A DNA stretch of 64,000 bases from Rikenellaceae bacterium (GTDB lineage Bacteria > Bacteroidota > Bacteroidia > Bacteroidales > Rikenellaceae): contig SUZC01000004.1 of the NCBI GenBank assembly GCA_015060165.1, positions 111,742-175,741 on the forward strand. Reading direction: 5' to 3'. A model generated the notes under the pieces. It was not told where the DNA came from. It saw only the letters and a list, made by a program, of their open reading frames with translations, and did no database searches. Positions within the stretch are counted from its first letter, which is position 1, and every line of letters begins with the position of its first letter. This document shows positions 44,059 to 53,536 of this stretch, piece by piece. Made by a program: the position numbers and the translations under genes.

Positions 44059-44532
44059 ATGGCTGAGAATCTAATTATAGCCAAAGGTGATAAGGCTGAA
44101 AAGTACGCATTGCTATACAAGCAGATAGTGGCACTTGTAGAAGGAGAGAACGATGCCATTGCCAATATGGCCAACATCGCAGCAATGATACACCAAACGT
44201 TTGGATTCTGGTGGACGGGATTTTATAGAGTAATAGGCAAAGAACTAGTCTTAGGTCCATTTCAGGGACCATTGGCGTGTAGCCGAATTGCATATGGACG
44301 AGGTGTATGTGGTACCGCTTGGAAAGAGCAGACGACTCAAATTGTCCCAGATGTAGAGCTATTTCCTGGACACATTGCGTGCAGTTCGCTATCACGTAGC
44401 GAAATTGTGGTTCCTGTTTGGGATAAGCAAGAAATCGTCGCTGTACTCGATATCGATAGCGAACATCTGGCAACATTCGACACAACAGACCAAAAGTGGT
44501 TAGAACAAATTGTTGTACTTCTATATAAATAG
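44059..44532 (+). CDS. msrC: GAF-domain free methionine-(R)-sulfoxide reductase (fRMsr)
   Basis: The 157-residue GAF protein contains WWTGFYRV near residue 51 and three conserved cysteines of the fRMsr family: PLACSRIAYGRGVCGTAW and HIACSSLSRSEIVVP. These catalyse disulfide-linked reduction of free Met-R-O. It is a cytoplasmic oxidative-repair enzyme of normal length. Its ATG lies 2 bp after the upstream stop codon. Confidence 0.92.
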   Translation: MAENLIIAKGDKAEKYALLYKQIVALVEGENDAIANMANIAAMIHQTFGFWWTGFYRVIGKELVLGPFQGPLACSRIAYGRGVCGTAWKEQTTQIVPDVELFPGHIACSSLSRSEIVVPVWDKQEIVAVLDIDSEHLATFDTTDQKWLEQIVVLLYK

Positions 44533-44599
44533 GTATAATCTATATCTTAGAATAAACTTTAAAAATTATATACCCTGCTGCAATTTTTTTGTGCAGAAA

Positions 44600-44631
44600 T
44601 TTGGTTTATATTATAAACTACTTTATATTTG
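44600..44631 (+). promoter_or_regulatory. Promoter of the membrane-protein/wHTH operon
   Basis: TTTG (44600-44603) lies 20 bp before a perfect TATATTTG (44624-44631). Confidence 0.8.
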
Positions 44632-44721
44632 CATTAACAAAAAAAATTATCCGTCTCACCTGTATACTACAATGCAGAGTCGGAGGGAACCACAAAACAA
44701 ACCGCAAAAAACAACAAAATT

Positions 44722-45339
44722 ATGCAAAACAACAATTTTTCAGAGGCACAGAGTTTAGAACTCATCACCTCAATGATTAAGGATTCGCGCGCACGTTTGG
44801 CCCGTAACTCGGGTACACCATTTCTAATTTGGGGTTACACGACTGTCGCAATCTCTATTCTAAATTATGTTCTATTCCAATACGACATAAAGTGTTGGTG
44901 GTTATGGTGGCTTATACCCATTATCGGCTGGGCAGGAATGATGATATGGGGCAAGCACGACAACGGCGCAAAGAACTATATTGACCGCGTAATTTCTATT
45001 ATTTGGAGCGTAATAGGCATCTCATTCTTTTGGATTATGCTTGCATTTGTATACTACCACGCCCCGATTCTATTCTTGGTTATATTGTTGGCAGGAATGG
45101 GAACAACGATGACGGGATATGTCATTCGTGACAGAGCCACAAAGATTGGCGGAATAGCTGCAATGGCATCGTCGATACTCTTCCCTCTAAAACATTGGTT
45201 GATAATTCGCTTTGTTGATTTGAACGATATTGCATTACAATCAGAATGGATGAGTACAGATTTTCTGCTATTTGCCGCGATATTCCTCTTTATGATGGTT
45301 ATCCCGGGGCATATTCTCAATCACAAGTACAATAAATAA
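44722..45339 (+). CDS. Five- or six-span membrane protein of unknown function
   Basis: The 205-residue protein starts with a polar helix (residues 1-35). Hydrophobic segments then lie near residues 37-53, 58-74, 90-112, 113-133, 140-158 and 175-195. I recognise no catalytic motif. It is translated 11 bp before a winged-helix regulator gene, an arrangement seen for membrane proteins controlled by or paired with a DNA-binding partner. It could sense an envelope condition, which is inference. Confidence 0.75.
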   Translation: MQNNNFSEAQSLELITSMIKDSRARLARNSGTPFLIWGYTTVAISILNYVLFQYDIKCWWLWWLIPIIGWAGMMIWGKHDNGAKNYIDRVISIIWSVIGISFFWIMLAFVYYHAPILFLVILLAGMGTTMTGYVIRDRATKIGGIAAMASSILFPLKHWLIIRFVDLNDIALQSEWMSTDFLLFAAIFLFMMVIPGHILNHKYNK

Positions 45340-45350
45340 TCGGGCAACGT

Positions 45351-45641
45351 ATGTTCAAAGAGTTAAATCCATTGCTTCATTCGGAACTGCGACTTGCCGT
45401 AATGTCGGTTTTGCTAAGTGTCGAAAGTGCCGATTTTGTATTCCTACGCGAGCAGACTGGCGCAACAGCAGGCAATCTGAGTGTACAATTAGACAAGCTG
45501 CAAAAAGCAGGCTATATAACCATAGAAAAGGGTTTCAAAGGCAAGATGCCACGCACAACCTGTGCAATAACCCAAGAGGGAGTAGCAGCCTTTGAAGAGT
45601 ATGTCACAGCACTGCGCAGCTATATTAGCAAAGGAATATAA
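45351..45641 (+). CDS. Winged-helix (HTH_34/MarR-like) transcriptional regulator
   Basis: The 96-residue protein has a winged-helix fold. Its features are LLHSELRLAVMSVLLSV, then a recognition helix in GATAGNLSVQLDKLQKAGYI, and the wing IEKGFKGKMPRTTCAIT. The family (PF13601-like) are small dimeric regulators. It shares an operon with the upstream membrane protein. Targets and ligand are unknown. Confidence 0.85.
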   Translation: MFKELNPLLHSELRLAVMSVLLSVESADFVFLREQTGATAGNLSVQLDKLQKAGYITIEKGFKGKMPRTTCAITQEGVAAFEEYVTALRSYISKGI

Positions 45642-45666
45642 ACGAAGATTCTGAATATTGAATTAC

Positions 45667-45698
45667 AAAAAATCCCAGCCTTTTGGGCTGGGATTTTT
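45667..45698. terminator. Bidirectional terminator
   Basis: AATCCCAGCC (45671-45680) pairs with GGCTGGGATT (45686-45695), flanked by A and T runs, between convergent genes. Confidence 0.9.
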
Positions 45699-45717
45699 CT
45701 TATGATAATGGGAACTA

Positions 45718-46548
45718 CTATGCCTCCAAAGCGAAACGCTTGTAAGCAATGATGTTAGCCTCCTTATCAGCCTGCTGCAAGTACTCGCGGATAGAGATCT
45801 TCTCACCAACCAATGCCTGGTTCAAGAGAGTATTCTCCTCGAAGAACTTACGCATCTTACCCTCAGCAATCTTAGCCAAGATAGCCTCAGGCTTGTTAGC
45901 GTTCTTAGGATCCTGCTTCATCATCTCCAATGCGATAGCCTTCTCCTTCTCAACTACGTCTGCTGGGCAGTCGTTCTCGTCGATAGAGATAGGAGCCATA
46001 GCTGTTGCCTGCATTGCGATAGCATGTGCAACCTCCTCAGATACCTCCTTGTTGAAACCAAGGATAGTACCCAACTTCTTGTTGAAGTGAACGTATGCGT
46101 TGCAGTAAGGAGCCTCGATACGGCCATAGTAAGCCAACTCAACCTTCTCGCCTGTCTGGCCAGACTTCTCAGTTACCATCTCCTCTACAGTAACGCCCTC
46201 AGCATTCTTGATAGCCTTCAAAGCCTCGATATCAGCTGCATCGTTAGCAACTGCGATATCCAAGATAGCGTTAGCTGAAGCAGTGAACTCTGAGTTCTGA
46301 GCTACGAAGTCTGTCTCGCAAGCGAGGCACAACAAATATGCCTTCTGGCCTACAATCTTGGTAACTACAACACCCTCAGATGCGCTACGGTCTGCACGCT
46401 TGCTAACAACGAGCTTACCCTTCTCGCGGATAATATCCTTTGCACGCTCGTAGTCGCCCTCAGCCTCGATAAGAGCCTTCTTGCAGTCCATCATACCAGC
46501 ACCGGTCATCTTGCGGAGCTTCATTACATCTGCTGCTTTGATTTCCAT
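45718..46548 (-). CDS. tsf: Elongation factor Ts
   Basis: The 276-residue factor opens with the UBA-like KAADVMKLRKMTGAGMMDCKKAL and has the ACETDFVA motif near residue 80. It regenerates EF-Tu-GTP by nucleotide exchange. It follows rpsB by 57 bp, the common rpsB-tsf arrangement, and ends at a strong bidirectional terminator. Confidence 0.98.
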   Translation of the reverse strand: MEIKAADVMKLRKMTGAGMMDCKKALIEAEGDYERAKDIIREKGKLVVSKRADRSASEGVVVTKIVGQKAYLLCLACETDFVAQNSEFTASANAILDIAVANDAADIEALKAIKNAEGVTVEEMVTEKSGQTGEKVELAYYGRIEAPYCNAYVHFNKKLGTILGFNKEVSEEVAHAIAMQATAMAPISIDENDCPADVVEKEKAIALEMMKQDPKNANKPEAILAKIAEGKMRKFFEENTLLNQALVGEKISIREYLQQADKEANIIAYKRFALEA

Positions 46549-46605
46549 AATCGTCTTTTTGTTAATTTGTTAATAATTTCTCTTTGCAAAATTTTTGCCA
46601 CTGAA

Positions 46606-47445
46606 TTACTCAGCCTTCTCCTCAGTTGCAGCTACAACCTCGGCAACAACAGCCTCCTCAGCATCTACAGCAGCCTTAACTGCCTTCTTGATACGGGGCT
46701 TGCTCTGCTTTGCAGGAGCAGCGGCCTCAGCCTCCTGAGCCTCCTTCTCCTTCTCGAGCTTACGCTCCTCGGTACCCTCAGCGATAGCACCGCAAACTAC
46801 GTCAAGAACAGTAGCGATTGACTTTGTAGCGTCGTCATTTGCAGGGATTACGTAATCGATGTCAGTAGGATCACAACAAGTATCTACCATTGCAAATACG
46901 GGAATATTCAAACGCTTTGCCTCCTTAACGGCGTTAGCCTCCTTCTGAACGTCCACAACGAACAATGCAGCAGGAAGACGAGTAAGGTCGGCGATAGAAC
47001 CGAGGTTCTTCTCCAACTTAGCGCGCTGACGCTCGATCTGGAGCTTCTCACGCTTTGAGAAATTATCATAAGTGCCGTCGCTCAACATCTTATCGATGGT
47101 GGCCATCTTCTTAACGGCTTTACGTATTGTGGGGAAGTTTGTAAGCATACCGCCAGCCCAACGCTCTGTAACGTATGGCATACCAACGGGAGCTACCTTT
47201 TCGGCAACAATCTCCTTTGCTTGTTTCTTTGTAGCAACAAACAACACGCGACGACCGCTCTTTGCGATCTGCTTAAGTGCTGCAGCTGCCTCATCGAGCT
47301 TTACAACAGTCTTGTGAAGGTCGATGATGTGGATGCCGTTCTTCTCCATAAAGATATAAGGAGCCATTTTGGGGTTCCACTTGCGCTTCAAGTGACCAAA
47401 GTGAACGCCTGCATCCAATAATGTATTAAAATCTGTGCGTGACAT
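46606..47445 (-). CDS. rpsB: 30S ribosomal protein S2
   Basis: The 279-residue protein has the S2 signatures LLDAGVHFGHLKRKWNPKM and PVFAMVDTCCDPTDIDYVIPANDDA. The C-terminus is extended by about 40 residues of Ala, Glu and Lys compared with E. coli S2, a low-complexity tail. It precedes tsf. A 180-bp leader separates it from rpsI and might carry its own control signals. Confidence 0.98.
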   Translation of the reverse strand: MSRTDFNTLLDAGVHFGHLKRKWNPKMAPYIFMEKNGIHIIDLHKTVVKLDEAAAALKQIAKSGRRVLFVATKKQAKEIVAEKVAPVGMPYVTERWAGGMLTNFPTIRKAVKKMATIDKMLSDGTYDNFSKREKLQIERQRAKLEKNLGSIADLTRLPAALFVVDVQKEANAVKEAKRLNIPVFAMVDTCCDPTDIDYVIPANDDATKSIATVLDVVCGAIAEGTEERKLEKEKEAQEAEAAAPAKQSKPRIKKAVKAAVDAEEAVVAEVVAATEEKAE

Positions 47446-47625
47446 TTTAATTCTTTTGTTTTAATTTTAATTTCTCTTTTCTTCAACCAATCGGTAGTGA
47501 CCCTCGGCCAATCCGATGGGTTTTCCGCGACAGGGCAATTCGTAAGTAATACCGAATATATATAAAAGCAGTCTTGCGAATTTCGAACCCTCGTCGTGCT
47601 TGCCGAAATTTCGGTCTGGTAAGGA

Positions 47626-48015
47626 TTAACGCTTACTGAACTGGAACTTACGACGTGCTCCGGGCTGTCCGGGCTTCTTACGCTCAACCTCGCGAGAATC
47701 ACGTGTGAGGAAACCGTTCTTCTTCAAGATAGAACGATACTGCTCAGCGTCGATCTGACACAATGCACGTGCAATACCCATACGAGCAGCCTCAGCCTGA
47801 CCCTTGATACCGCCACCATCCAAATTGATAGTTACGTCATACTGCTCCAATGTGTTAGTAACCAACAAAGGCTGCTTAACCTCATACTGGAGAATGTTCA
47901 AGGGGAAATAAACCTCGAGTGCTCTCTGGTTGATTGTAATCTGACCATTTCCCGGCTTCACATATACGCGAGCCACAGCAGCCTTACGGCGACCTACGGT
48001 GTTTACAACTTCCAT
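47626..48015 (-). CDS. rpsI: 30S ribosomal protein S9
   Basis: The 129-residue protein has the S9 signatures GRRKAAVARVYVKPGNG and GGGIKGQAEAARMGIARAL, and ends in the basic tail RKFQFSKR that reaches the P site. It follows rplM by 5 bp, the conserved L13-S9 pair. Confidence 0.98.
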   Translation of the reverse strand: MEVVNTVGRRKAAVARVYVKPGNGQITINQRALEVYFPLNILQYEVKQPLLVTNTLEQYDVTINLDGGGIKGQAEAARMGIARALCQIDAEQYRSILKKNGFLTRDSREVERKKPGQPGARRKFQFSKR

Positions 48016-48020
48016 ACTCT

Positions 48021-48476
48021 TTACTTAATCTCGTTTAACTTAATTGTCTTAGGGTTCTGTGCAGCGTGAGGATGCTCTGCGCCTGCATAAACCTTCAAAT
48101 TCTTGATGATAGCCTCACCAAGACGTGTCTTGGGCAACATACCCTTTACAGCGTGCTCAATCACGAACTCAGGCTTCTTTGCCAAGTAGTCCGCAGGAGT
48201 AGCAAAACGCTGACCACCGGGATAGCCGGTGTGACGTACATAGACCTTGTCGGTCATCTTTGCGCCTGTAAGCTTAACCTTCTCGGCGTTGATAACGATA
48301 ACATAATCACCGCAATCGACGTGAGGAGTGTAGCCAGGCTTGTTCTTACCACGCAAAATCTTTGCGATCTGCGAAGCAAGACGTCCCAATACCTCGTTGG
48401 TAGCGTCGATAACGACCCACTCTTTCTGAACCGTAGCGGCATTCAACGAGATAGTTTTGTAACTTCTTGAATCCAT
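48021..48476 (-). CDS. rplM: 50S ribosomal protein L13
   Basis: The 151-residue protein contains WVVIDATNEVLGRLASQIAKIL, the YTPHVDCGDYVIVINAEKV segment and the HTGYPGG motif of L13. It starts the L13-S9 operon and has an ideal promoter 63-93 bp upstream. Confidence 0.98.
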   Translation of the reverse strand: MDSRSYKTISLNAATVQKEWVVIDATNEVLGRLASQIAKILRGKNKPGYTPHVDCGDYVIVINAEKVKLTGAKMTDKVYVRHTGYPGGQRFATPADYLAKKPEFVIEHAVKGMLPKTRLGEAIIKNLKVYAGAEHPHAAQNPKTIKLNEIK

Positions 48477-48538
48477 CTTTTACGTTTTGTTAATAACTTT
48501 GTTTGTTGTAATCCTATTCCCGCATATTTACGGGTGCG

Positions 48539-48569
48539 CAAAGGTAGTAAATATTTTTATAATTACCAA
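48539..48569 (-). promoter_or_regulatory. Promoter of the rplM operon
   Basis: On the minus strand TTG (48567-48569) lies 20 bp before a perfect TACCTTTG (48539-48546). The leader is about 55 nt. Confidence 0.8.
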
Positions 48570-48608
48570 CAACCCCAAAAATTATTTTAATATTCTCTGT
48601 AAAAGCAC

Positions 48609-48642
48609 AAAAAAGTCCGCTCGGCATATTACCAAGCGGACT
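48609..48642 (-). terminator. Intrinsic terminator after the decarboxylase operon
   Basis: AGTCCGCT (48614-48621) pairs with AGCGGACT (48635-48642), with T-run on the minus strand. Confidence 0.85.
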
Positions 48643-48672
48643 AATAATATATATAGGTATAAACCTATCTGC

Positions 48673-50004
48673 TTACTGTCCCAAGAATGCCAACAAGATA
48701 CCAGCGGCAACAGCCGAACCGATAACACCCGACACGTTAGGACCCATGGCGTGCATCAAAAGGAAGTTTGCAGGATTCTCCTGCTGACCAACTTTCTGCG
48801 ATACACGAGCTGCCATAGGCACTGCAGACACACCAGCCGAACCAATCAATGGATTAATCTTCTCCTTAGAGAACATATTCATAATCTTAGCCAAGATTAC
48901 ACCAGAACCGGTACCCAAGCAGAAAGCTGTTACACCCAATACCATAATACCGATAGTCTGCCAGTTAAGGAAGTTAGCTGCAGTAGCAGTAGCACCTACT
49001 GAGATACCGAGGAAGATAGTTACAATGTTCATCAACTCATTCTGAACAGTCTTGCTCAAACGCTCAACAACACCACACTCCTTCATCAAGTTACCCAACA
49101 TCAAGCAGCCGATAAGTGGAGCAGCCGATGGCAACAACAATGAAATAATCATAGTCATTGCGATAGGGAAGATTATCTTCTCAGTCTTCGACACTGTACG
49201 CAACTGCTTCATCACGATCTGACGCTCTGCCTTAGTTGTCAACGCCTTCATAATAGGAGGCTGAATCACAGGCACAAGAGCCATATAAGAGTAAGCTGCA
49301 ACTGCGATAGGACCCAACAGCTGAGGAGCCAACTTCGCTGTAAGATAGATAGCCGTAGGACCATCCGCACCACCGATAATACCGATAGAACCGGCCTCAG
49401 CAGGAGTAAAGCCCATAGCCGATGCGCCCAAGAATGTTGCGAAAATACCGAACTGAGCGGCAGCACCCAACAACAAACTCTTAGGATTAGCAATCAGTGG
49501 ACCGAAATCAGTCATCGCTCCCACACCTACGAAAATCAAGCAAGGATAGATACCAAGCTTAACACCGAGGTAGAGGAAGTCGATAAGACCACCCACACGG
49601 TCGAATGTTGTGCCGTTGATTGACCAGTGAACGTGACCGCCCTCAAACAACTCTGTGTGATACATACCTGCACCTGGGAGGTTAGTCAAAAGCATACCAA
49701 ACGCGATAGGCAAAAGCAACAATGGCTCATACTGCTTAACGATTGCCAAATAGAGCAAGAAGCATGAGATTACCAACATTACCAATACTCGCCAATCTGC
49801 AAAGATACCGCTAATACCCGACTGGTCAACGAAATTCATCAAAGACTCGCCCAAGTCGATGTCGGCATCAGCTACCGTCTCGACAGCCGCAGGAGCAGCC
49901 ATAGCAGCGTCGGTAGAACCCCACGCCTGCACCGACAAGCCCATAGTGGCTACGACGAGCAACATCATCATATATTTCATCACTTTCTTCATTGGACTTT
50001 CCAT
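48673..50004 (-). CDS. mmdB: Na+-pumping decarboxylase beta subunit (membrane carrier)
   Basis: The start is set at 50004 (443 residues), 7 bp after the upstream stop; an ATG at 49992 is also possible. The protein has an N-terminal signal-like segment and many membrane spans. The conserved motif [17 protein letters not shown] carries the aspartate essential for Na+ transport in OadB, MmdB and GcdB. It decarboxylates the carboxybiotin carrier and exports Na+. It lies last in the operon with the biotin carrier, gamma-like and carboxyltransferase subunits. Confidence 0.94.
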   Translation of the reverse strand: MESPMKKVMKYMMMLLVVATMGLSVQAWGSTDAAMAAPAAVETVADADIDLGESLMNFVDQSGISGIFADWRVLVMLVISCFLLYLAIVKQYEPLLLLPIAFGMLLTNLPGAGMYHTELFEGGHVHWSINGTTFDRVGGLIDFLYLGVKLGIYPCLIFVGVGAMTDFGPLIANPKSLLLGAAAQFGIFATFLGASAMGFTPAEAGSIGIIGGADGPTAIYLTAKLAPQLLGPIAVAAYSYMALVPVIQPPIMKALTTKAERQIVMKQLRTVSKTEKIIFPIAMTMIISLLLPSAAPLIGCLMLGNLMKECGVVERLSKTVQNELMNIVTIFLGISVGATATAANFLNWQTIGIMVLGVTAFCLGTGSGVILAKIMNMFSKEKINPLIGSAGVSAVPMAARVSQKVGQQENPANFLLMHAMGPNVSGVIGSAVAAGILLAFLGQ

Positions 50005-50011
50005 TTTAAGG

Positions 50012-50446
50012 TTATGCCAACTCGATAAGTGCGTCGCCCTGCTGTACAGCCTGGCCTGCTGATACGTGAACAGCTTTAACTGTACCGTCGGCGGGAGCCA
50101 AAATCTCATTCTCCATCTTCATCGCCTCGATGATTGCCAACTGCTGACCAGCCTTAACAGCATCGCCAGCCTTTACGCTGATTGATACAACACTACCTGG
50201 CAATGGAGCTACGATTGCATTAGCACCAGCCGCAGCCTTCTTTGGTGCGGGAGCAGCTGCAGCTGCAGGGGCAGCAGCAGGAGCAGCCACAGGAGTAGCG
50301 ATATGAGGAACAGCAACAGCCTCTGAACGCTCTACGTCGATAGTATACTTCTTACCGTTGAGCTCTACCTCTGCTACGTTGTGCTCTACCTCGGTGATGG
50401 TAGCCTCATAGTGCTTACCATTGATATTGAAATTAAGTTTTTGCAT
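50012..50446 (-). CDS. mmdC: Biotin carboxyl carrier subunit
   Basis: The 144-residue protein has a variable N-terminal part, an Ala/Pro-rich flexible linker (about residues 50-75) and a C-terminal biotinyl domain. The modified lysine is in EAMKMENEI near residue 110. It shuttles CO2 from the carboxyltransferase to the membrane beta subunit. The neighbours on both sides are the other subunits of the same complex. Confidence 0.94.
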   Translation of the reverse strand: MQKLNFNINGKHYEATITEVEHNVAEVELNGKKYTIDVERSEAVAVPHIATPVAAPAAAPAAAAAPAPKKAAAGANAIVAPLPGSVVSISVKAGDAVKAGQQLAIIEAMKMENEILAPADGTVKAVHVSAGQAVQQGDALIELA

Positions 50447-50459
50447 TTTTTCTAATTGA

Positions 50460-50774
50460 TTAGAATGTTATACTTTTCTGATTCCACGGTGAATATGCCA
50501 CATCGTCGTGACGGATAGTAAGGACATCACTCTCCTCGTCGTGCTGGTTATAGAACGTGTGCAAGACATAAGCGATTGCGGCCATATCCGTTTCGTCAGT
50601 AGCCTCCACTGCCGCAGGAGCCGCAACAGCAGCCTGCGCTTTGGGTTTCTGCACGAAGATTACACCAAAGAGTTTCACGATAAAGATAAGCAGTACAAGA
50701 ACTGTAAACACCAATCCGAAACCAACACCGGTAATCAAAAACGCATTACCCCAGTTAATTGCTAACATTGTCAT
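50460..50774 (-). CDS. mmdD: OadG-like gamma/delta subunit (membrane anchor)
   Basis: The 104-residue protein has one N-terminal membrane span (VGFGLVFTVLVLLIFIVKLFG), an Ala-rich linker and a soluble C-terminus. This is the layout of OadG/MmdD subunits, which anchor and stabilise the complex. It lies between the carboxyltransferase and the biotin carrier. Confidence 0.88.
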   Translation of the reverse strand: MTMLAINWGNAFLITGVGFGLVFTVLVLLIFIVKLFGVIFVQKPKAQAAVAAPAAVEATDETDMAAIAYVLHTFYNQHDEESDVLTIRHDDVAYSPWNQKSITF

Positions 50775-50792
50775 AAGTTTTCAACCGTTTTA

Positions 50793-52358
50793 TTACAAAG
50801 GAATATTGCTGTGCTTCTTGGCTGGATTAACCTCACGCTTAGTCTGCAATGACTCCAAAGCGCGGATTACACGGAAGCGAGTATTACGTGGCTCGATAAC
50901 GTCATCGATATAACCATAGCGAGCTGCGTTGTAGGGGTTAGAGAACTTATCCTTGTACTCCTGCTCCTTCTCGGCAACAAACTTAGCCTTCTCCTCTGCG
51001 TTCTCGAATGCAGCCAAAGCCTTAGCGTGCAATACCTCAACAGCACCACTTGCACCCATAACTGCAATCTCAGCAGTAGGCCAAGCGTAGTTGATATCAC
51101 CACGGATATGCTTAGATGACATCACGATATATGCACCACCATAAGCCTTACGCAAAGTAACTGTAACCTTAGGTACAGTAGCCTCGCAGTATGCGAACAA
51201 GAGCTTTGCACCGTGAGTAATTACGCCACCATACTCCTGACCTGTACCAGGCAAGAATCCAGGAACGTCAACCAAAGTAACGATAGGAATGTTGAATGCG
51301 TCGCAGAAACGAACAAAGCGAGCTGCCTTACGGCTGGCATTAATATCAAGTACACCTGCCATAAAGTTAGGCTGGTTAGCGATGATACCTACGCTCTGAC
51401 CATTGAAGCGAGCAAAGCAAGTGATGATATTCTTTGCATACGATGCTGCACTCTCCAAATACTCACCATTATCAACGATACTGCGGATAACCTCATACAT
51501 ATCGTATGGCTTATTTGGATTGTCAGGAATAATCTCGTTCAAGATATCCTCCTTTCGTGCGATATCGTCGGCACAAGGAATCTTTGGAGCTGGCTCCATG
51601 TTGTTCTGAGGCATATATGAGAGCAAGCCACGGATAAGTGCGATACCCTCCTCCTCTGTATCAACTGCAAACTGAGCAACACCACTCTTAGTTGTGTGCA
51701 TATCAGCACCACCCAACTGCTCCTGAGTTACGTCCTCACCTGTAACGGTCTTAACAACCTTAGGACCTGTAAGGAACATATTAGATGTCTGACGGCGCAT
51801 AATGATAAAGTCAGTCAATGCAGGTGAATAAACCGCACCACCGGCACATGGACCGAAGATTGCTGAAATCTGGGGAATAACACCAGAAGCCATCACGTTA
51901 CGCTGGAAGATATTTGCATAACCTGCCAAAGCGTTTACACCCTCCTGAATACGTGCACCACCTGAATCGTTCAAACCGATGCAAGGAGCGCCATTACGCA
52001 TTGCCATATCCATTACCTTACAGATCTTGTCAGCCAAAGAGATAGACAAAGAACCTGCTGTAACGGTAAAGTCCTGTGCAAATACATAAACCAAACGGCC
52101 GTCGATTGTACCATAACCTGTTACTACGCCATCACCAAAGGTGTGCTTCTTCTCCATACCGAAGTCATAGCAACGGTGAGTTACGAACATATCGAACTCC
52201 TCGAAGCTACCCTCATCCAAAAGCATCTGGATACGCTCTCGTGCAGTATACTTACCCTTGTCGTGTTGTTTCTGGATAGCCTTCTCGCCACCACCCATAC
52301 GGGCGATCTCGCGATTCTCAATCAATTTGGCTACCTGCTGTTTTTGAATTTCGCTCAT
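50793..52358 (-). CDS. mmdA: Methylmalonyl-CoA decarboxylase alpha subunit (acyl-CoA carboxyltransferase)
   Basis: The 521-residue carboxyltransferase has the N-lobe motif [21 protein letters not shown] near residue 130 and C-lobe motifs [18 protein letters not shown] and [10 protein letters not shown]. It transfers CO2 from methylmalonyl-CoA to biotin on the carrier subunit. Together with the membrane beta and gamma subunits encoded next to it, this is a Na+-translocating decarboxylase and not a biotin-dependent carboxylase, because no biotin carboxylase gene is present. The epimerase gene lies 25 bp upstream. Confidence 0.95.
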   Translation of the reverse strand: MSEIQKQQVAKLIENREIARMGGGEKAIQKQHDKGKYTARERIQMLLDEGSFEEFDMFVTHRCYDFGMEKKHTFGDGVVTGYGTIDGRLVYVFAQDFTVTAGSLSISLADKICKVMDMAMRNGAPCIGLNDSGGARIQEGVNALAGYANIFQRNVMASGVIPQISAIFGPCAGGAVYSPALTDFIIMRRQTSNMFLTGPKVVKTVTGEDVTQEQLGGADMHTTKSGVAQFAVDTEEEGIALIRGLLSYMPQNNMEPAPKIPCADDIARKEDILNEIIPDNPNKPYDMYEVIRSIVDNGEYLESAASYAKNIITCFARFNGQSVGIIANQPNFMAGVLDINASRKAARFVRFCDAFNIPIVTLVDVPGFLPGTGQEYGGVITHGAKLLFAYCEATVPKVTVTLRKAYGGAYIVMSSKHIRGDINYAWPTAEIAVMGASGAVEVLHAKALAAFENAEEKAKFVAEKEQEYKDKFSNPYNAARYGYIDDVIEPRNTRFRVIRALESLQTKREVNPAKKHSNIPL

Positions 52359-52383
52359 AAAGTGCTAATATTGATTAAAATTA

Positions 52384-52794
52384 TTATTTGTTCTTATCCT
52401 CGCACAACTCTGTCAAAATACCCTGAGTTGATTTTGGGTGAAGGAATGCGATTGTAAGACCCTCAGCACCCTTGCGTGGTGTCTTGTCAATCAAACGAAC
52501 ACCCTGTGCCTCGGCATCTGCCAACTGCTCCTCGATATTCTCGCAAGCAAGAGCCATGTGGTGGATACCAACGCCACGATTCTCGATATACTTAGCGATT
52601 GTAGAGTCCTCAGAAGTAGGCTCCAAAAGCTCAATCTTTGTCTGGCCAATCTTGAAGAATGCAGTCTTAACCTTCTGGTCTGCAACCTCCTCGATTGCAT
52701 AACACTTCAAGCCCAATACGTTCTCCCAATAAGGAATAGCCTCTTCCAAATTCTTCACGGCAATACCGAGATGTTCAATGTGTGAAACTTTCAT
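52384..52794 (-). CDS. mce: Methylmalonyl-CoA epimerase
   Basis: The start is set at 52794 (136 residues, [15 protein letters not shown]), giving the usual length; an upstream in-frame start lies before the -7 box. The vicinal-oxygen-chelate fold has metal ligands in HIEHLGIAV and [14 protein letters not shown], with a catalytic glutamate near the C-terminus. It interconverts (R)- and (S)-methylmalonyl-CoA, linking mutase to the decarboxylase encoded downstream. Confidence 0.95.
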   Translation of the reverse strand: MKVSHIEHLGIAVKNLEEAIPYWENVLGLKCYAIEEVADQKVKTAFFKIGQTKIELLEPTSEDSTIAKYIENRGVGIHHMALACENIEEQLADAEAQGVRLIDKTPRKGAEGLTIAFLHPKSTQGILTELCEDKNK

Positions 52795-52876
52795 AGTTTT
52801 TAGAGATTTAATTGTTTTGTATATGTAAATTTTGGTTATTAATCTATCATAACTCACGCACACGCGCAAAACCTCA

Positions 52877-52884
52877 CAAAGGTA
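52877..52884 (-). promoter_or_regulatory. -7 box of the methylmalonyl-CoA decarboxylase operon
   Basis: TACCTTTG on the minus strand matches TAnnTTTG perfectly. The leader before mce is about 75 nt. Confidence 0.6.
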
Positions 52885-53058
52885 CAAGTAAATTCTCAAA
52901 TAATAAAATATTCCGGCAAGTTTATAACCCTTTTGTCGATTTATTTTTCCTATAATAAGCCCAACAACTCACATTGCCAAGATTATACTTACAAAAAGGC
53001 TTGTTTGTTTGCCCGAAAGTTACTAAATTCGCTCCGACAAATCAACCCAAACTACAAA

Positions 53059-53535
53059 ATGAAACGATTAGCAACGATTGTCGCGGCTATGGCATTTTTG
53101 CTATCTTCAGCCAAGGCTCAAAATATAATTTTGGGAGAAAAAGTTCCCGAATGTAAATTTCGTTCGTGGTTGATGGATTTGCAGCCCGATGCGGCAGAAT
53201 ATACGTGCATGCTCTTTTACCACTCGAAGAGTCCACAATGCCAAAAGTGCCTGCCAAGAATTAAGCAAATCGTTAACAAGCACGAGGACAAACTAAACCT
53301 CATTATCGCCACTAAAGAGGATTACGGCAAGGCCGGAGTGAGCCTTACCGAACATCTCGATGATAAGATTGGCGTAGCATTCGACGACGGAGGTCGTACG
53401 TTTATTGCATACGGAGTTCGATTTATTCCATTTTGCGTAATTTATGACAAAAAGGGTTATGCTGTATGGTGTGGCCACGCAAAGAGTTTCGACGAAAAGG
53501 TTTTTGATAGGATTTTAACACATAAACGAAAATAA
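53059..53535 (+). CDS. Secreted thioredoxin-fold protein (TlpA-like)
   Basis: The start at 53059 gives a signal peptide (MKRLATIVAAMAFLLSSAKA); the longer frame from 52933 lacks one. The 158-residue protein has FYHSKSPQCQKCLPRI with a CxxC near residue 58 and a cis-proline-like VRFIPFCVIYDKKG. This is a thioredoxin-like fold acting in the periplasm or outside. The spacing of CQKC differs from the WCxPC of typical TlpA, so substrate and partner are uncertain. meaB follows 1 bp downstream. Confidence 0.75.
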   Translation: MKRLATIVAAMAFLLSSAKAQNIILGEKVPECKFRSWLMDLQPDAAEYTCMLFYHSKSPQCQKCLPRIKQIVNKHEDKLNLIIATKEDYGKAGVSLTEHLDDKIGVAFDDGGRTFIAYGVRFIPFCVIYDKKGYAVWCGHAKSFDEKVFDRILTHKRK

Positions 53536-53536
53536 A

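Noticed and set aside
45718..48476. Known ribosomal-protein leader riboswitch-like elements
   Set aside because: The 180-bp gap between rpsI and rpsB showed no pairing pattern I could assign to a known leader family by eye.
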